Positions 10,512 through 23,278 of a stretch of DNA of 64,000 nt are shown piece by piece. The notes beneath the pieces were generated by a model. That model ran no database searches. It was not told where the DNA came from and worked only from the letters and a program-made list of their open reading frames with translations. The position numbers were made by a program, and so were the translations under genes. Each line of letters begins with the position of its first letter. The stretch's first letter is position 1. Source of the DNA: Xestospongia muta (lineage: Eukaryota; Porifera; Demospongiae; Haplosclerida; Petrosiidae); contig OY848921.1 of assembly GCA_963693285.1 (NCBI GenBank), positions 4,955,497-5,019,496 of the forward strand. Reading direction: 5' to 3'.

Positions 10512-13500
10512 TTTTAACATATTTAGTCTAATTTATTAGTATATTTAAGACAGATAAACTTACTAAACTCTTTAGATCAGCTTATTTAACCAGTTTTCAC
10601 AGTTAATTTCTAATCTTTTTTAACTTTCAAAAAGCTCTAAACACTTTATTTTAGAGTTTTAACCTATTTAGACTACTTTATTAGTATATTTAAGACAGAT
10701 AAACTTACTAAACTCTTTAGATCAGCTTATTTAACCAGATTTTACAGTTGATTTCTAATCTTTTTTAACTTTCAAAAGCTCTAAAAAGTTATTTTTAGCG
10801 TTATAACCTATTTAGACTACTTTATTATTATATTTAAGACAGAATAACTTACTAAACTCTTTAGATCACCTTATTTAACCAGTTTTCACAGTTAATTTCT
10901 AATCTTTTTTAACTTTCAAAAAGCTCTAAACACTTTATTTTAGAGTTTTAACCTATTTAGACTACTTTATTAGTATATTTAAGGCAGATAAACTTACTAA
11001 ACTCTTTAGATCAGCTTATTTAACCAGTTTTCACACTTAATTTCTAATCTTTTTTAACTTTCAAAAGGTCTAAACACTTTAGTTTAGAGTTTTAACCTAT
11101 TTAGACCATTTTATTACTATATTTAAGACAGATAAACTTACTAAACTCTTTATATCAGCATATTTAACCAGTTTTCACAGTTAATTTCTAATCTTTTTTA
11201 ACTTTCAAAAAGCTCTAAACACTTTATTTTAGAGTTTTAACCTATTTAGACTACTTTATTAGTATATTTAAGACAGATAAACTTACTAAACTCTTTAGAT
11301 CAGCTTATTTAACCAGATTTTACAGTTGATTTCTAATCTTTTTTAACTTTCAAAAAGCTCTAAAAAGTTATTTTTAGTGTTATAACCTATTTAGACTACT
11401 TTATTATTATATTTAAGACAGAATAACTTACTAAACTCTTTAGATCACCTTATTTAACCAGATTTCACAGTTAATTTCTAATCTTTTTTAACTTTCAAAA
11501 AGCTCTAAACACTTTATTTTAGAGTTTTAACCTATTTAGACTACTTTATTAGTATATTTAAGACAGATAAACTTACTAAACTCTTTAGATCAGCTTATTT
11601 AACCAGTTTTCACAGTTAATTTCTAATCTTTTTTAACTTTCAAAATCTCTAAACACTTTATTTTAGAGTTTTAACCTATTTAGACTATTTTATTAGTATA
11701 TTTAAGACAGATAAACTTACTAAACTCTTTATATCAGCTTATATAACCAGTTTTCACAGTTAATTTCTAATCTTTTTTAACTTTCAAAAAGCTCTAAACA
11801 CTTTATTTTAGAGTTTTAACCTATTTAGACTACTTTATTATTATATTTAAGACAGAATAACTTACTAAACTCTTTAGATCACCTTATTTAACCAGTTTTC
11901 ACAGTTAATTTCTAATCTTTTTTAACTTTCAAAAAGCTCTAAACACTTTATTTTAGAGTTTTAACCTATTTAGACTACTTTATTAGTATATTTAAGACAG
12001 ATAAACTTACTAAACTCTTTAGATCAGCTTATTTAACCAGTTTTCACAGTTAATTTCTAATCTTTTTTAACTTTCAAAAGCTCTAAACACTTTATTTTAG
12101 AGTTTTAACCTATTTAGACTATTTTATTAGTATATTTTAGACAGATAAACTTACTAAACTCTTTAGATCAGCTTATTTAACCAGTTTTCACAGTTAATTT
12201 CTAATCTTTTTTAACTTTCAAAAAGCTCTAAACTCTTTATTTTAGAGTTTTAACCTATTTAGACTACTTTATTAGTATATTTAAGAGAGATAAACTTACT
12301 AAACTCTTTAGATCAGCTTATTTAACCAGTTTTCACAGTTAATTTCTAATCTTTTTTAACTTTCAAAAAAGCTGTAAACACTTTATTTTAGAGTTTTAAC
12401 CTATGTAGACTACTTTATTAGTATATTTAAGAGAGATAAACTTAGTAAACACTTTAGATCACCTTATTTAACCAGTTTTCACAGTTAATTTCTAATCTTT
12501 TTTAACTTTTAAAAGCTCTAAACGCTTTATTTTAGAGTTTTAACATATTTAGTCTAATTTATTAGTATATTTAACACAGATAAACTTACTAAACTCTTTA
12601 GATCAGCTTATTTAACCAGTTTTCACAGTTAATTTCTAATCTTTTTTAACTTTCAAAAAGCTCTAAACACTTTATTTTAGAGTTTTAACCTATTTAGACT
12701 ACTTTATTAGTATATTTAAGACAGATAAACTTACTAAACTCTTTAGATCAGCTTATTTAACCAGATTTTACAGTTGATTTCTAATCTTTTTTAACTTTCA
12801 AAAGCTCTAAAAAGTTATTTTTAGCGTTATAACCTATTTAGACTACTTTATTATTATATTTAAGACAGAATAACTTACTAAACTCTTTAGATCACCTTAT
12901 TTAACCAGTTTTCACAGTTAATTTCTAATCTTTTTTAACTTTCAAAAAGCTCTAAACACTTTATTTTAGAGTTTTAACCTATTTAGACTACTTTATTAGT
13001 ATATTTAAGGCAGATAAACTTACTAAACTCTTTAGATCAGCTTATTTAACCAGTTTTCACACTTAATTTCTAATCTTTTTTAACTTTCAAAAGGTCTAAA
13101 CACTTTAGTTTAGAGTTTTAACCTATTTAGACCATTTTATTACTATATTTAAGACAGATAAACTTACTAAACTCTTTATATCAGCATATTTAACCAGTTT
13201 TCACAGTTAATTTCTAATCTTTTTTAACTTTCAAAAAGCTCTAAACACTTTATTTTAGAGTTTTAACCTATTTAGACTACTTTATTAGTATATTTAAGAC
13301 AGATAAACTTACTAAACTCTTTAGATCAGCTTATTTAACCAGATTTTACAGTTGATTTCTAATCTTTTTTAACTTTCAAAAAGCTCTAAAAAGTTATTTT
13401 TAGTGTTATAACCTATTTAGACTACTTTATTATTATATTTAAGACAGAATAACTTACTAAACTCTTTAGATCACCTTATTTAACCAGATTTCACAGTTAA

Positions 13501-14563
13501 TTTCTAATCTTTTTTAACTTTCAAAAAGCTCTAAACACTTTATTTTAGAGTTTTAACCTATTTAGACTACTTTATTAGTATATTTAAGACAGATAAACTT
13601 ACTAAACTCTTTAGATCAGCTTATTTAACCAGTTTTCACAGTTAATTTCTAATCTTTTTTAACTTTCAAAATCTCTAAACACTTTATTTTAGAGTTTTAA
13701 CCTATTTAGACTATTTTATTAGTATATTTAAGACAGATAAACTTACTAAACTCTTTATATCAGCTTATATAACCAGTTTTCACAGTTAATTTCTAATCTT
13801 TTTTAACTTTCAAAAAGCTCTAAACACTTTATTTTAGAGTTTTAACCTATTTAGACTACTTTATTATTATATTTAAGACAGAATAACTTACTAAACTCTT
13901 TAGATCACCTTATTTAACCAGTTTTCACAGTTAATTTCTAATCTTTTTTAACTTTCAAAAAGCTCTAAACACTTTATTTTAGAGTTTTAACCTATTTAGA
14001 CTACTTTATTAGTATATTTAAGACAGATAAACTTACTAAACTCTTTAGATCAGCTTATTTAACCAGTTTTCACAGTTAATTTCTAATCTTTTTTAACTTT
14101 CAAAAGCTCTAAACACTTTATTTTAGAGTTTTAACCTATTTAGACTATTTTATTAGTATATTTTAGACAGATAAACTTACTAAACTCTTTAGATCAGCTT
14201 ATTTAACCAGTTTTCACAGTTAATTTCTAATCTTTTTTAACTTTCAAAAAGCTCTAAACTCTTTATTTTAGAGTTTTAACCTATTTAGACTACTTTATTA
14301 GTATATTTAAGACAGATAAACTTACTAAACTCTTTAGATCAGCTTATTTAACCAGTTTTCACAGTTAATTTCTAATCTTTTTTAACTTTCAAAAAAGCTG
14401 TAAACACTTTATTTTAGAGTTTTAACCTATGTAGACTACTTTATTAGTATATTTAAGAGAGATAAACTTAGTAAACACTTTAGATCACCTTATTTAACCT
14501 GTTTTCACAGTTAATTTCTAATCTTTTTTAACTTTTAAAAGCTCTAAACGCTTTATTTTAGAG
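10512..14563 (+). repeat. 14-monomer HOR, two tandem copies (2026 bp)
   Basis: Copy 1 spans about 10512-12537 and copy 2 about 12538-14563. The offset is 2026 bp at every marker checked: GTTTTAACAT at 10511/12537, CAAAATCTCT at 11641/13667, and AAAAAAGCTG at 12365/14391. By eye the copies are almost identical; I noted AAGACAG versus AACACAG after the first monomer, GAGAGAT versus GACAGAT near 12283/14309 and AACCAG versus AACCTG near 12472/14498. The 3' end of copy 2 reads TTTTAACCTATTTAGAC rather than ACATATTTAGTC, which places the duplication edges inside a monomer. A third, more distant copy lies at 5.2-7.4 kb. Confidence 0.92.
12438..12581 (+). repeat. Hybrid junction monomer between 14-monomer copies
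   Basis: Its left part (AGTAAACACTTTAG, CTTTTAAAAGC, CTAAACGC) matches the monomer that ends copy 2 near 14464-14560. Its right part (TTTTAACATATTTAGTCTAA) matches the monomer that begins copy 1 near 10512. The two parental types meet within the shared stretch CTTTATTTTAGAGTTTTAAC, about 12527-12543. This is the product expected from an in-register unequal crossover that generated the 2026 bp tandem duplication. Confidence 0.8.
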
Positions 14564-14897
14564 TTTTAACCTATTTAGACTACTTTATTAGTATATTTAA
14601 GAGAGATAAACTTACTAAACTCTTTAGATCAGCTTATTTAAACAGTTTTCACAGTTAATTTCTAATCTTTTTTAACTTTCAAAAAGCTCTAAACAGTTAT
14701 TTTTAGCGTTTTAACCTGTTTAGACAACTTTATTAGTATATTTAAGACAGATAAACTTACTAAACTCTTTAGATCAGCTTATTTAACCAGTTTTCACAGT
14801 TGATTTCTAATCTTTTTTAACTTTTCAAAAGGTCTAAACAGTTATTTTTAGAGTTTTAACCTATTTAGACTACTTTATTAGTATATTTAAGACAGAT

Positions 14898-17800
14898 AAA
14901 CTTACTAAACTCTTTAGATCAGCTTATTTAACCAGTTTTCACAGTTAATTTCTAATCTTTTTTAACTTTCAAAAAGCCCTAAACACTTTAATTTAGAGTT
15001 TTAACCTATTTAGACTACTTTATTAGTATATTTAAGGGAGATAAACTTACTAAACTCTTTAGATCAGCTTATTTAACCAGTTTTCACAGTTAATTTCTAA
15101 TCTTTTTTTAACTTTCAAAAGCTCTAAACACTTTATTTTACAGTTTTAACCTATTTAGACTACTTTATTAGTATATTTAAGGGAGATAAACTTACTAAAC
15201 TCTTTAGATCAGCTTATTTAACCAGTTTTCACAGTTAATTTCTAATCTTTTTAACTTTCAAAAAGGTCTAAACACTTTATTTTAGAGTTTTAACCTATTT
15301 AGACTACTTTATTAGTATATTTAAGGGAGATAAACTTACTAAACTCTTTAGATCAGCTTATTTAACCAGTTTTCACAGTTAATTTCTAATCTTTTTTAAG
15401 TTTGAAAAAGCTCTAAACACTTTACTTTAGAGTTTTAACCTATCTAGACTGCTTTATTAGTATATTTAAGACAGATAAACTTACTAAACTCTTTATCAGC
15501 TTCTTTAACCAGTTTTCACAGTTAATTTCTAATCTTTTTTATCTTTCAAAAGGTCTAAACAGTTATTTTTAGCGTTTTAACCTATTTAGACTACTTTATT
15601 AGTATATTTAAAAGAATTAAACTTACTAAACTCTTTAGATCACCTTATTTAACCAGTTTTCACAGTTAATTTCTAATCTTTTTTAACTTAAAAAAAGCTC
15701 TAAACTCTTTATTTTAGAGTTTTAACCTATTTAGACTATTTTATTAGTATATTTAAGACAGATAAACTTACTAAACTCTTTAGATCAGCTTATTTAACCA
15801 GTTTTCACACTTAATTTCTAATCTTTTTTAACTTTCAAAAAAGCTGTAAACACTTTATTTTAGAGTTTTAACCTATGTAGACTACTTTATTAGTATATTT
15901 AAGAGAGATAAACTTAGTAAACACTTTAGATCACCTTATTTAACCAGTTTTCACAGTTAATTTCTAATCTTTTTTAACTTTTAAAAGCTCTAAACGCTTT
16001 ATTTTAGAGTTTTAACCTATTTAGACTACTTTATTAGTATATTTAAGAGAGATAAACTTACTAAACTCTTTAGATCAGCTTATTTAAACAGTTTTCACAG
16101 TTAATTTCTAATCTTTTTTAACTTTCAAAAAGCTCTAAACAGTTATTTTTAGCGTTTTAACCTATTTAGACTACTTTATTAGTATATTTAAGACAGATAA
16201 ACTTACTAAACTCTTTAGATCAGCTTATTTAACCAGTTTTCACAGTTGATTTCTAATCTTTTTTAACTTTTCAAAAGGTCTAAACAGTTATTTTTAGAGT
16301 TTTAACCTATTAAGACTACTTTATTAGTATATTTGAGACAGATAAACTTACTAAACTCTTTAGATCAGCTTATTTAACCAGTTTTCACAGTTAATTTCTA
16401 ATCTTTTTTAATTTTCAAAAACTCTAAAAACTTTATTTTAGCGTTTTAACCTATTAAGACTACATTATTAGTATATTTAAAACAGATAAACTTACTAAAC
16501 TCTTAGATCAGCTTATTTAACCAGTTTTCACAGTTAATTTCTAATCTTTTTTAAATTTCAAAAAGGTGTAAACTCTTTATTTTAGAGTTTTAACCTATTT
16601 AGACTACTTTATTAGTATATTTAAGAGAGATAAACTTACTAAACTCTTTAGATCAGCTTATTTAACCAGTTTTCACAGTTAATTTCTAATCTTTTTTAAC
16701 TTTCAAAAAGCTCTAAACACTTTATTTTAGAGTTTTAACCTATTTAGGCTACTTTATTACTATATTTAAGGGAGATAAACTTACTAAACTCTTTAGATCA
16801 CCTTATTTAACCAGTTTTCACAGTTAATTTCTAATCTTTTTTAACTTTCAAAAAGCTCTAAACATTTTACTTTAGAGTTTTAACCTATCTAGACTACTTT
16901 ATTAGTAATTTTAAGAGAGATAAACTTACTAAACTCTTTATCAGCTTATTTAACCAGTTTTCACAGTAAATTTCCAATTTTTTTTATCTTTCAAACGGTC
17001 TAAACCGTTATTTTTAGCGTTTTAACCTATTTAGACTACTTTATTAGTATATTTAAGAGAGATAAACTTACTAAACTCTTTAGATCAGCTTATTTAACCA
17101 GGTTTCACAGTTAATGTCTAATCTTTTTTTAATTTCAAAAACCTCTAAACTCTTTATTTTAGAGTTTTAACCTATTTAGACTACTTTATTAGTATTTTTA
17201 AGACAGATAAACTTACTAAACTCTTTAGATCAGCTTATTTAACCAATTTTCACAGTTAATTTCTAATCTTTTTTAACTTTTAAAAAGCCCTAAACACTTT
17301 ATTTTAGAGTTTTAACCTATTTAGACTACTTTATTAGTATATTTAAGGGAGATAAACTTACTAAACTCTTTAGATCAGCTTATTTAACCAGTTTTCACAG
17401 TTAATTTCTAATCTTTTTTTAACTTTCAAAAGCTCTAAACACTTTATTTTACAGTTTTAACCTATTTAGACTACTTTATTAGTATATTTAAGGGAGATAA
17501 ACTTACTAAACTCTTTAGATCAGCTTATTTAACCAGTTTTCACAGTTAATTTCTAATCTTTTTAACTTTCAAAAAGGTCTAAACACTTTATTTTAGAGTT
17601 TTAACCTATTTAGACTACTTTATTAGTATATTTAAGGGAGATAAACTTACTAAACTCTTTAGATCAGCTTATTTAACCAGTTTTCACAGTTAATTTCTAA
17701 TCTTTTTTAAGTTTGAAAAAGCTCTAAACACTTTACTTTAGAGTTTTAACCTATCTAGACTGCTTTATTAGTATATTTAAGACAGATAAACTTACTAAAC

Positions 17801-17930
17801 TCTTTATCAGCTTCTTTAACCAGTTTTCACAGTTAATTTCTAATCTTTTTTATCTTTCAAAAGGTCTAAACAGTTATTTTTAGCGTTTTAACCTATTAAG
17901 ACTACTTTATTAGTATATTTAAAAGAATTA
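14898..17930 (+). repeat. 16-monomer spacing HOR (2311 bp)
   Basis: Monomers at 14898-15640 recur at 17209-17951 with offset 2311: AAAAAGCCCT at 14971/17282, TTAAGTTTGA at 15396/17707 and AAAAGAATTA at 15610/17921. After that the copies fall out of step by one monomer, since CTTAAAAAAAGC lies at 15688 and 18142 (offset 2454). The interior, 15.8-17.2 kb, repeats the order seen at 7.0-8.6 kb at offsets of 8824 falling to 8532, the difference being the local dimer duplication at 7.4-7.95 kb. The region is thus a mosaic assembled from two older blocks. Confidence 0.75.
16054..16198 (+). repeat. Example class B monomer
   Basis: This is a representative of the second common monomer class. It differs from class A chiefly at monomer positions 89, 92, 93 and 100, reading CAGTTATTTTTAGCG where class A has CACTTTATTTTAGAG. 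The change at position 100 creates a CpG in a monomer whose type sequence has none, and breaks one base pair of the inverted repeat at 76-105. Class B copies are scattered through the window and are often linked to AAGGTCT or CTGTATAGAC variants. In the first 868 bases they alternate strictly with class A. This copy also has AAACAG in place of AACCAG at 33-38. Intermediate forms exist, such as AGTTATTTTTAGAG, so the classes exchange sequence rather than being isolated. Confidence 0.85.
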
Positions 17931-17951
17931 AACTTACTAAACTCTTTAGAT

Positions 17952-19865
17952 CACCTTATTTAACCAGTTTTCACAGTTAATTTCTTATCTTTTTAAACTT
18001 TCAAAACGCTATAAACTCTTTATTTTAGAGTTTTAACCTGTTTAGACTGCTTTATTAGTATATTTAAGACAGATAAACTTACTAAACTCTTTATCAGCTT
18101 ATTTAACCAGTTTTCACAGTTAATTTCTAATCTTTTTTAACTTAAAAAAAGCTCTAAACTCTTTATTTTAGAGTTTTAACCTATTTAGACTATTTTATTA
18201 GTATATTTAAGACAGATAAACTTACTAAACTCTTTAGATCAGCTTATTTAACCAGTTTTCACACTTAATTTCTAATCTTTTTTAACTTTCAAAAAGCTCT
18301 AAACACTTTATTTTAGAGTTTTAACCTATTTAGACTACTTTATTAGTATATTTAAGACAGATAAACTTACTAAACTCTTTAGATCAGCTTATTTAACCAG
18401 TTTTCACAGTTAACTTCTAATCTTTTTTAACTTTCAAAAAGCTCTAAACTCTTTATTTTAGAGTTTTAACCTATTTAGACTACTTTATTAGTATATTTAA
18501 GACAGATAAACTTACTAAACTCTTTAGATCAGCTTATTTAACCAGTTTTTACACTTAATTTCTAATCTTTTTTAACTTTCAAAAAGCTCTAAACACTTTA
18601 GTTTAGAGTTTTAACCTATTTAGACTACTTTATTAGTATATTTAAGACAGATAAACTTACTAAACTCTTTAGATAAGCTTATTTAACCAATTTTCACAGT
18701 TAATTTCTAATTTTTTTAACTTTAAAAAAACTCTAAAAACTTTATTTTAGCGTTTCAACCTATTAAGACTACTTTATTAGTATATTTAAAACAGATAAAC
18801 TTACTAAACTCTTTAGATCAGCTTATTTAACCAGTTTCACAGTTAATTTCTAATCTTTTTTAACTTTCAAAAAGCCCTAAACACTTTATTTTAGAGTTTT
18901 AACCTATTTAGACTACTTTATTAGTATATTTAAGGGAGATAAACTTACTAAACTCTTTAGATCAGCTTATTTAACCAGTTTTCACAGTTAATTTCTAATC
19001 TTTTTAACTTTCAAAAAGGTCTAAACACTTTATTTTAGAGTTTTAACCTATTTAGACTACTTTATTAGTATATTTAAGGGAGATAAACTTACTAAACTCT
19101 TTAGATCAGCTTATTTAACCAGTTTTCATAGTTAATTTCTAATCTTTTTTAAGTTTGAAAAGCTCTAAACACTTTACTTTAGAGTTTTAACCTATCTAGA
19201 CTGCTTTATTAGTATATTTAAAACAGATAAACTTACTAAACTCTTTAGATCAGCTTATTTAACCAGTTTTCACACTTAATTTCTAATCTTTTTTAACTTT
19301 CAAAAAGCTCTAAACTCTTTGTTTTAGAGTTTTAACCTATTTAGACTACTTTATTAATATATTTAAGACAGATAAACTTACTAAACTCTTTAGATAGGCT
19401 TATTTAACCTGTTTTCACACTTAATTTCTAATCTTTTTTAACTTTCAAAAAGCTCTAAACACTTTATTTTAGAGTTTTAACCTATTTAGACTACTTTATT
19501 AGTATATTTAAGACAGATAAACTTACTAAACTCTTTATCAGCTTATTTAATCAGTTTTCACACTTAATTTCTAATCTTTTTTATCTTTCAAAAGGTCTAA
19601 ACAGTTATTTTTAGCGTTTTAGCCTCTTTAGACTACTTTATTAGTATATTTAAGAGAAATAAACTTACTAAACTCTTTAGATCAGCTTATTTAACCAGTT
19701 TTCACAGTTTATTTCTAATCTTTTTTAACTTTCAAAAAGGTCTAAACTCTTTATTTTAAAGTTTTTACCTATTTAGACTACTTTATTAGTATATTTAAGG
19801 GAGATAAACTTACTAAACTCTTTAGATCAGCTTATTTAACCAGTTTTCACAGTTAATTTCTAATC
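17952..19865 (+). repeat. Mosaic satellite stretch without a clear HOR
   Basis: Ordinary monomers with variants shared with 8.7-10 kb and 15-18 kb: the GTTTCAACCTATTAAGAC monomer near 18751 resembles one near 8776, AAAAAGCCCT recurs at 18869, and CTTTATCAG deletions occur near 18.09 and 19.54 kb. No single repeat period holds across the block. Nothing other than satellite is present. Confidence 0.65.
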
Positions 19866-21600
19866 TTTTTTAAATTTCAAAAAGCTCTAAACAGTTATTT
19901 TTAGCGTTTTAACCTATTTAGACTACTTTATTAGTATATTTTAGAAAGATTAACTTACTACACTCTTTAGATCAGCTTATTTAACCAGTTTTCACAGTTA
20001 ATTTCTAATCTTTTTTAACTTATAAAAAGCTCTAAACACTTTATTTTAGAGTTCTAACCTATTTAGACTATTGTATTAGTATATTTAGACAGATAAACTT
20101 ACTAAACTCTTTAGATCAGTTTATTTAACCAGTTTTCACAGTTAATTTCTAATCTTTTTTAACTTTCAAAAAGCTCTAAACACTTTATTTTAGAGTTTTA
20201 ACCTATTTAGACTACTTTATTAGTATATTTAAGACAGATAAACTTGCTAAACTTTTAGATCAGCTTATTTAACCAGTTTTCACAGTAGTTTTCTAATCTT
20301 TTTTAACTTTCAAAAAGCTGTAAACAGTTATTTTTAGCTTTTTAACCTATATAGACTACTTTATTAGTATATTTAAGACAGATTAATTTACTAAACTCTT
20401 TAGATCAGCTTATTTAACCAGTTTTCACAGTTAATTTCTAATCTCTTTTAACTTTCAAAAAGCTCTAAACAGTTATTTTTAGCGTTTTAACCTATTTAGA
20501 CTACTTTATTAGTATATTTAAGAGAGATAAACTTACTAAACTCTTTAGATCAGCTTATTTAACCAGTTTTCACTGTTAATTTCTAATCTTTTTTAACTTT
20601 GAAAAAGCTCTAAACTCAATATTTTAGAGTTTTAACCTATTTAGACTACTTTATTAGTATATTTAAGAGAGATAATCTTACTAAACTCTTTAGATCAGCT
20701 TTTTTAACCAGTTTTCACACTTAATTTCTAATCTTTTTTAAATTTCAAAAAGCTCTAAACAGTTATTTTTAGCGTTTTAACCTATTTAGACTACTTTATT
20801 AGTATATTTTAGAAAGATTAACTTACTACACTCTTTAGATCAGCTTATTTAACCAGTTTTCACAGTTAATTTCTAATCTTTTTTAACTTATAAAAAGCTC
20901 TAAACACTTTATTTTAGAGTTCTAACCTATTTAGACTATTGTATTAGTATATTTAGACAGATAAACTTACTAAACTCTTTAGATCAGTTTATTTAACCAG
21001 TTTTCACAGTTAATTTCTAATCTTTTTTAACTTTCAAAAAGCTCTAAACACTTTATTTTAGAGTTTTAACCTATTTAGACTACTTTATTAGTATATTTAA
21101 GACAGATAAACTTGCTAAACTTTTAGATCAGCTTATTTAACCAGTTTTCACAGTAGTTTTCTAATCTTTTTTAACTTTCAAAAAGCTGTAAACAGTTATT
21201 TTTAGCTTTTTAACCTATATAGACTACTTTATTAGTATATTTAAGACAGATTAATTTACTAAACTCTTTAGATCAGCTTATTTAACCAGTTTTCACAGTT
21301 AATTTCTAATCTCTTTTAACTTTCAAAAAGCTCTAAACAGTTATTTTTAGCGTTTTAACCTATTTAGACTACTTTATTAGTATATTTAAGAGAGATAAAC
21401 TTACTAAACTCTTTAGATCAGCTTATTTAACCAGTTTTCACTGTTAATTTCTAATCTTTTTTAACTTTGAAAAAGCTCTAAACTCAATATTTTAGAGTTT
21501 TAACCTATTTAGACTACTTTATTAGTATATTTAAGAGAGATAATCTTACTAAACTCTTTAGATCAGCTTTTTTAACCAGTTTTCACACTTAATTTCTAAT
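19866..21600 (+). repeat. 6-monomer HOR, two copies (868 bp)
   Basis: Copy 1 is about 19866-20733 and copy 2 about 20734-21601. Exact 868 bp offsets hold for TTAGAAAGAT (19941/20809), TTCTAACCTA (20052/20920), AAACTTGCTA (20240/21108) and GATAATCTTA (20671/21539). Private variants such as CTTACTACACTC, TATTGTATTAG, ATATAGACTAC, GATTAATTTAC and ATCTCTTTTAAC are shared by both copies. The edges fall inside monomers: the monomer at 20674-20818 starts like the last monomer of the unit (AATCTTAC, CTTTTTTAACC, CACACTTAA) and ends like the one preceding copy 1 (AAATTTCAAAAAG, TTAGAAAGAT). Confidence 0.9.
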
Positions 21601-21829
21601 CTTTTTTAACTTTCAAAAAGCTCTAAACACTTTATTTTAGAGTTTTAACCTATTTAGACTACTTTATTAGTATATTTAAGACAGATAAAGTTACTAAACT
21701 CTTTAGATCACCTTATTTAACCAGTTTTCAAAGTTAATTTTAACCTTTTTAACTTTCAAAAAGCTCTAAACACTTTATTTTAGAGTTTTAACCTATTTAG
21801 ACTACTTTATTAGTATATTTAAGACATAT

Positions 21830-22119
21830 AAACTTACTAAACTCTTTAGATCAGATTATTTAACCAGTTTTCACAGTTAATTTCTAATCTTTTTTAACTT
21901 TCAAAAAGCTCTAAACACTTTATTTTAGAGTTTTAACATATTTAGTCTAATTTATTAGTATATTTAAGACAGATAAACTTACTAAACTCTTTAGATCAGC
22001 TTATTTAACCAGTTTTCACAGTTAATTTCTAATCTTTTTTAACTTTCAAAAAGCTCTAAACACTTTATTTTAGAGTTTTAACATATTTAGTCTAATTTAT
22101 TAGTATATTTAAGACAGAT
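21830..22119 (+). repeat. Adjacent duplicated monomers
   Basis: Monomers 21830-21974 and 21975-22119 both carry TTTTAACATATTTAGTCTAA and are otherwise consensus. They differ by one base that I saw (CAGATTATT versus CAGCTTATT). This is a single-monomer tandem duplication of the variant that also marks the start of the 14-monomer unit. Confidence 0.8.
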
Positions 22120-23278
22120 AAACTTACTAAACTCTTTAGATCAGCTTATTTAACCAGTTTTCACAGTTAATTTCTAATCTTTTTTAACTTTCAAAAAGCT
22201 CTAAACACTTTATTTTAGAGTTCTAACCTATTTAGACTATTGTATTAGTATATTTAGACAGATAAACTTACTAAACTCTTTAGATCAGTTTATTTAACCA
22301 GTTTTCACAGTTAATTTCTAATCTTTTTTAACTTTCAAAAAGCTCTAAACACTTTATTTTAGAGTTTTAACCTATTTAGACTACTTTATTAGTATATTTA
22401 AGACAGAATAACTTACTAAACTCTTTAGATCAGCTTATTTAACCAGTTTTCACAGTTAATTTCTAATCTTTTTTAACTTTCAAAAAGCTCTAAACAGTTA
22501 TTTTTAGCGTTTTAACCTATTTAGACTACTTTATTATTATATTTCAGACAGATAAACTTACTAAACTCTTTAGATCAGCTTATTTAACCAGTTTTCACAG
22601 TTGATTTCTAATCTTTTTTAACTTTTCAAAAGGTCTAAACAGTTATTTTTAGAGTTTTAACCTATTTAGACTACTTTATTAGTATATTTAAGACAGATAA
22701 ACTTACTAAACTCTTTAGATCAGCTTATTTAACCAGTTTTCACAGTTAATTTCTAATCTTTTTTAATTTTCAAAAAACTCTAAAAACTTTATTTTAGCGT
22801 TTTAACCTATTAAGACTACTTTATTAGTATATTTAAAACAGATAAACTTACTAAACTCTTTAGATCAGCTTATTTAACCAGTTTTCACAGTTAATTTCTA
22901 ATCTTTTTTAACTTTCAAAAAGCTCTAAACACTTTATTTTAGAGTTTTAACCTATTTAGACTACTTTATTAGTATATTTAAGACAGATAAACTTACTAAA
23001 CTCTTTAGATCAGCTTATTTAACAAGTTTTAACACTTAATTTCTAATCTTTTTTAACTTTCAAAAAGCTCTAAATACTTTATTTTAGAGTTTTAACCTAT
23101 TTAGACTATTTTATTAGTATTTTTCAGACAAATAAACTTACTAAACTCTTTAGATAAGCTTATTTAACCAGGTTTCACACTTAATTTCTAATCTTTTTTA
23201 ACTTTCAAAAAGCTCTAAACTCTTTATTTTAGAGTTTTAACCTATTTAGACTACTTTATTAGTATATTTAAGAGAGAT

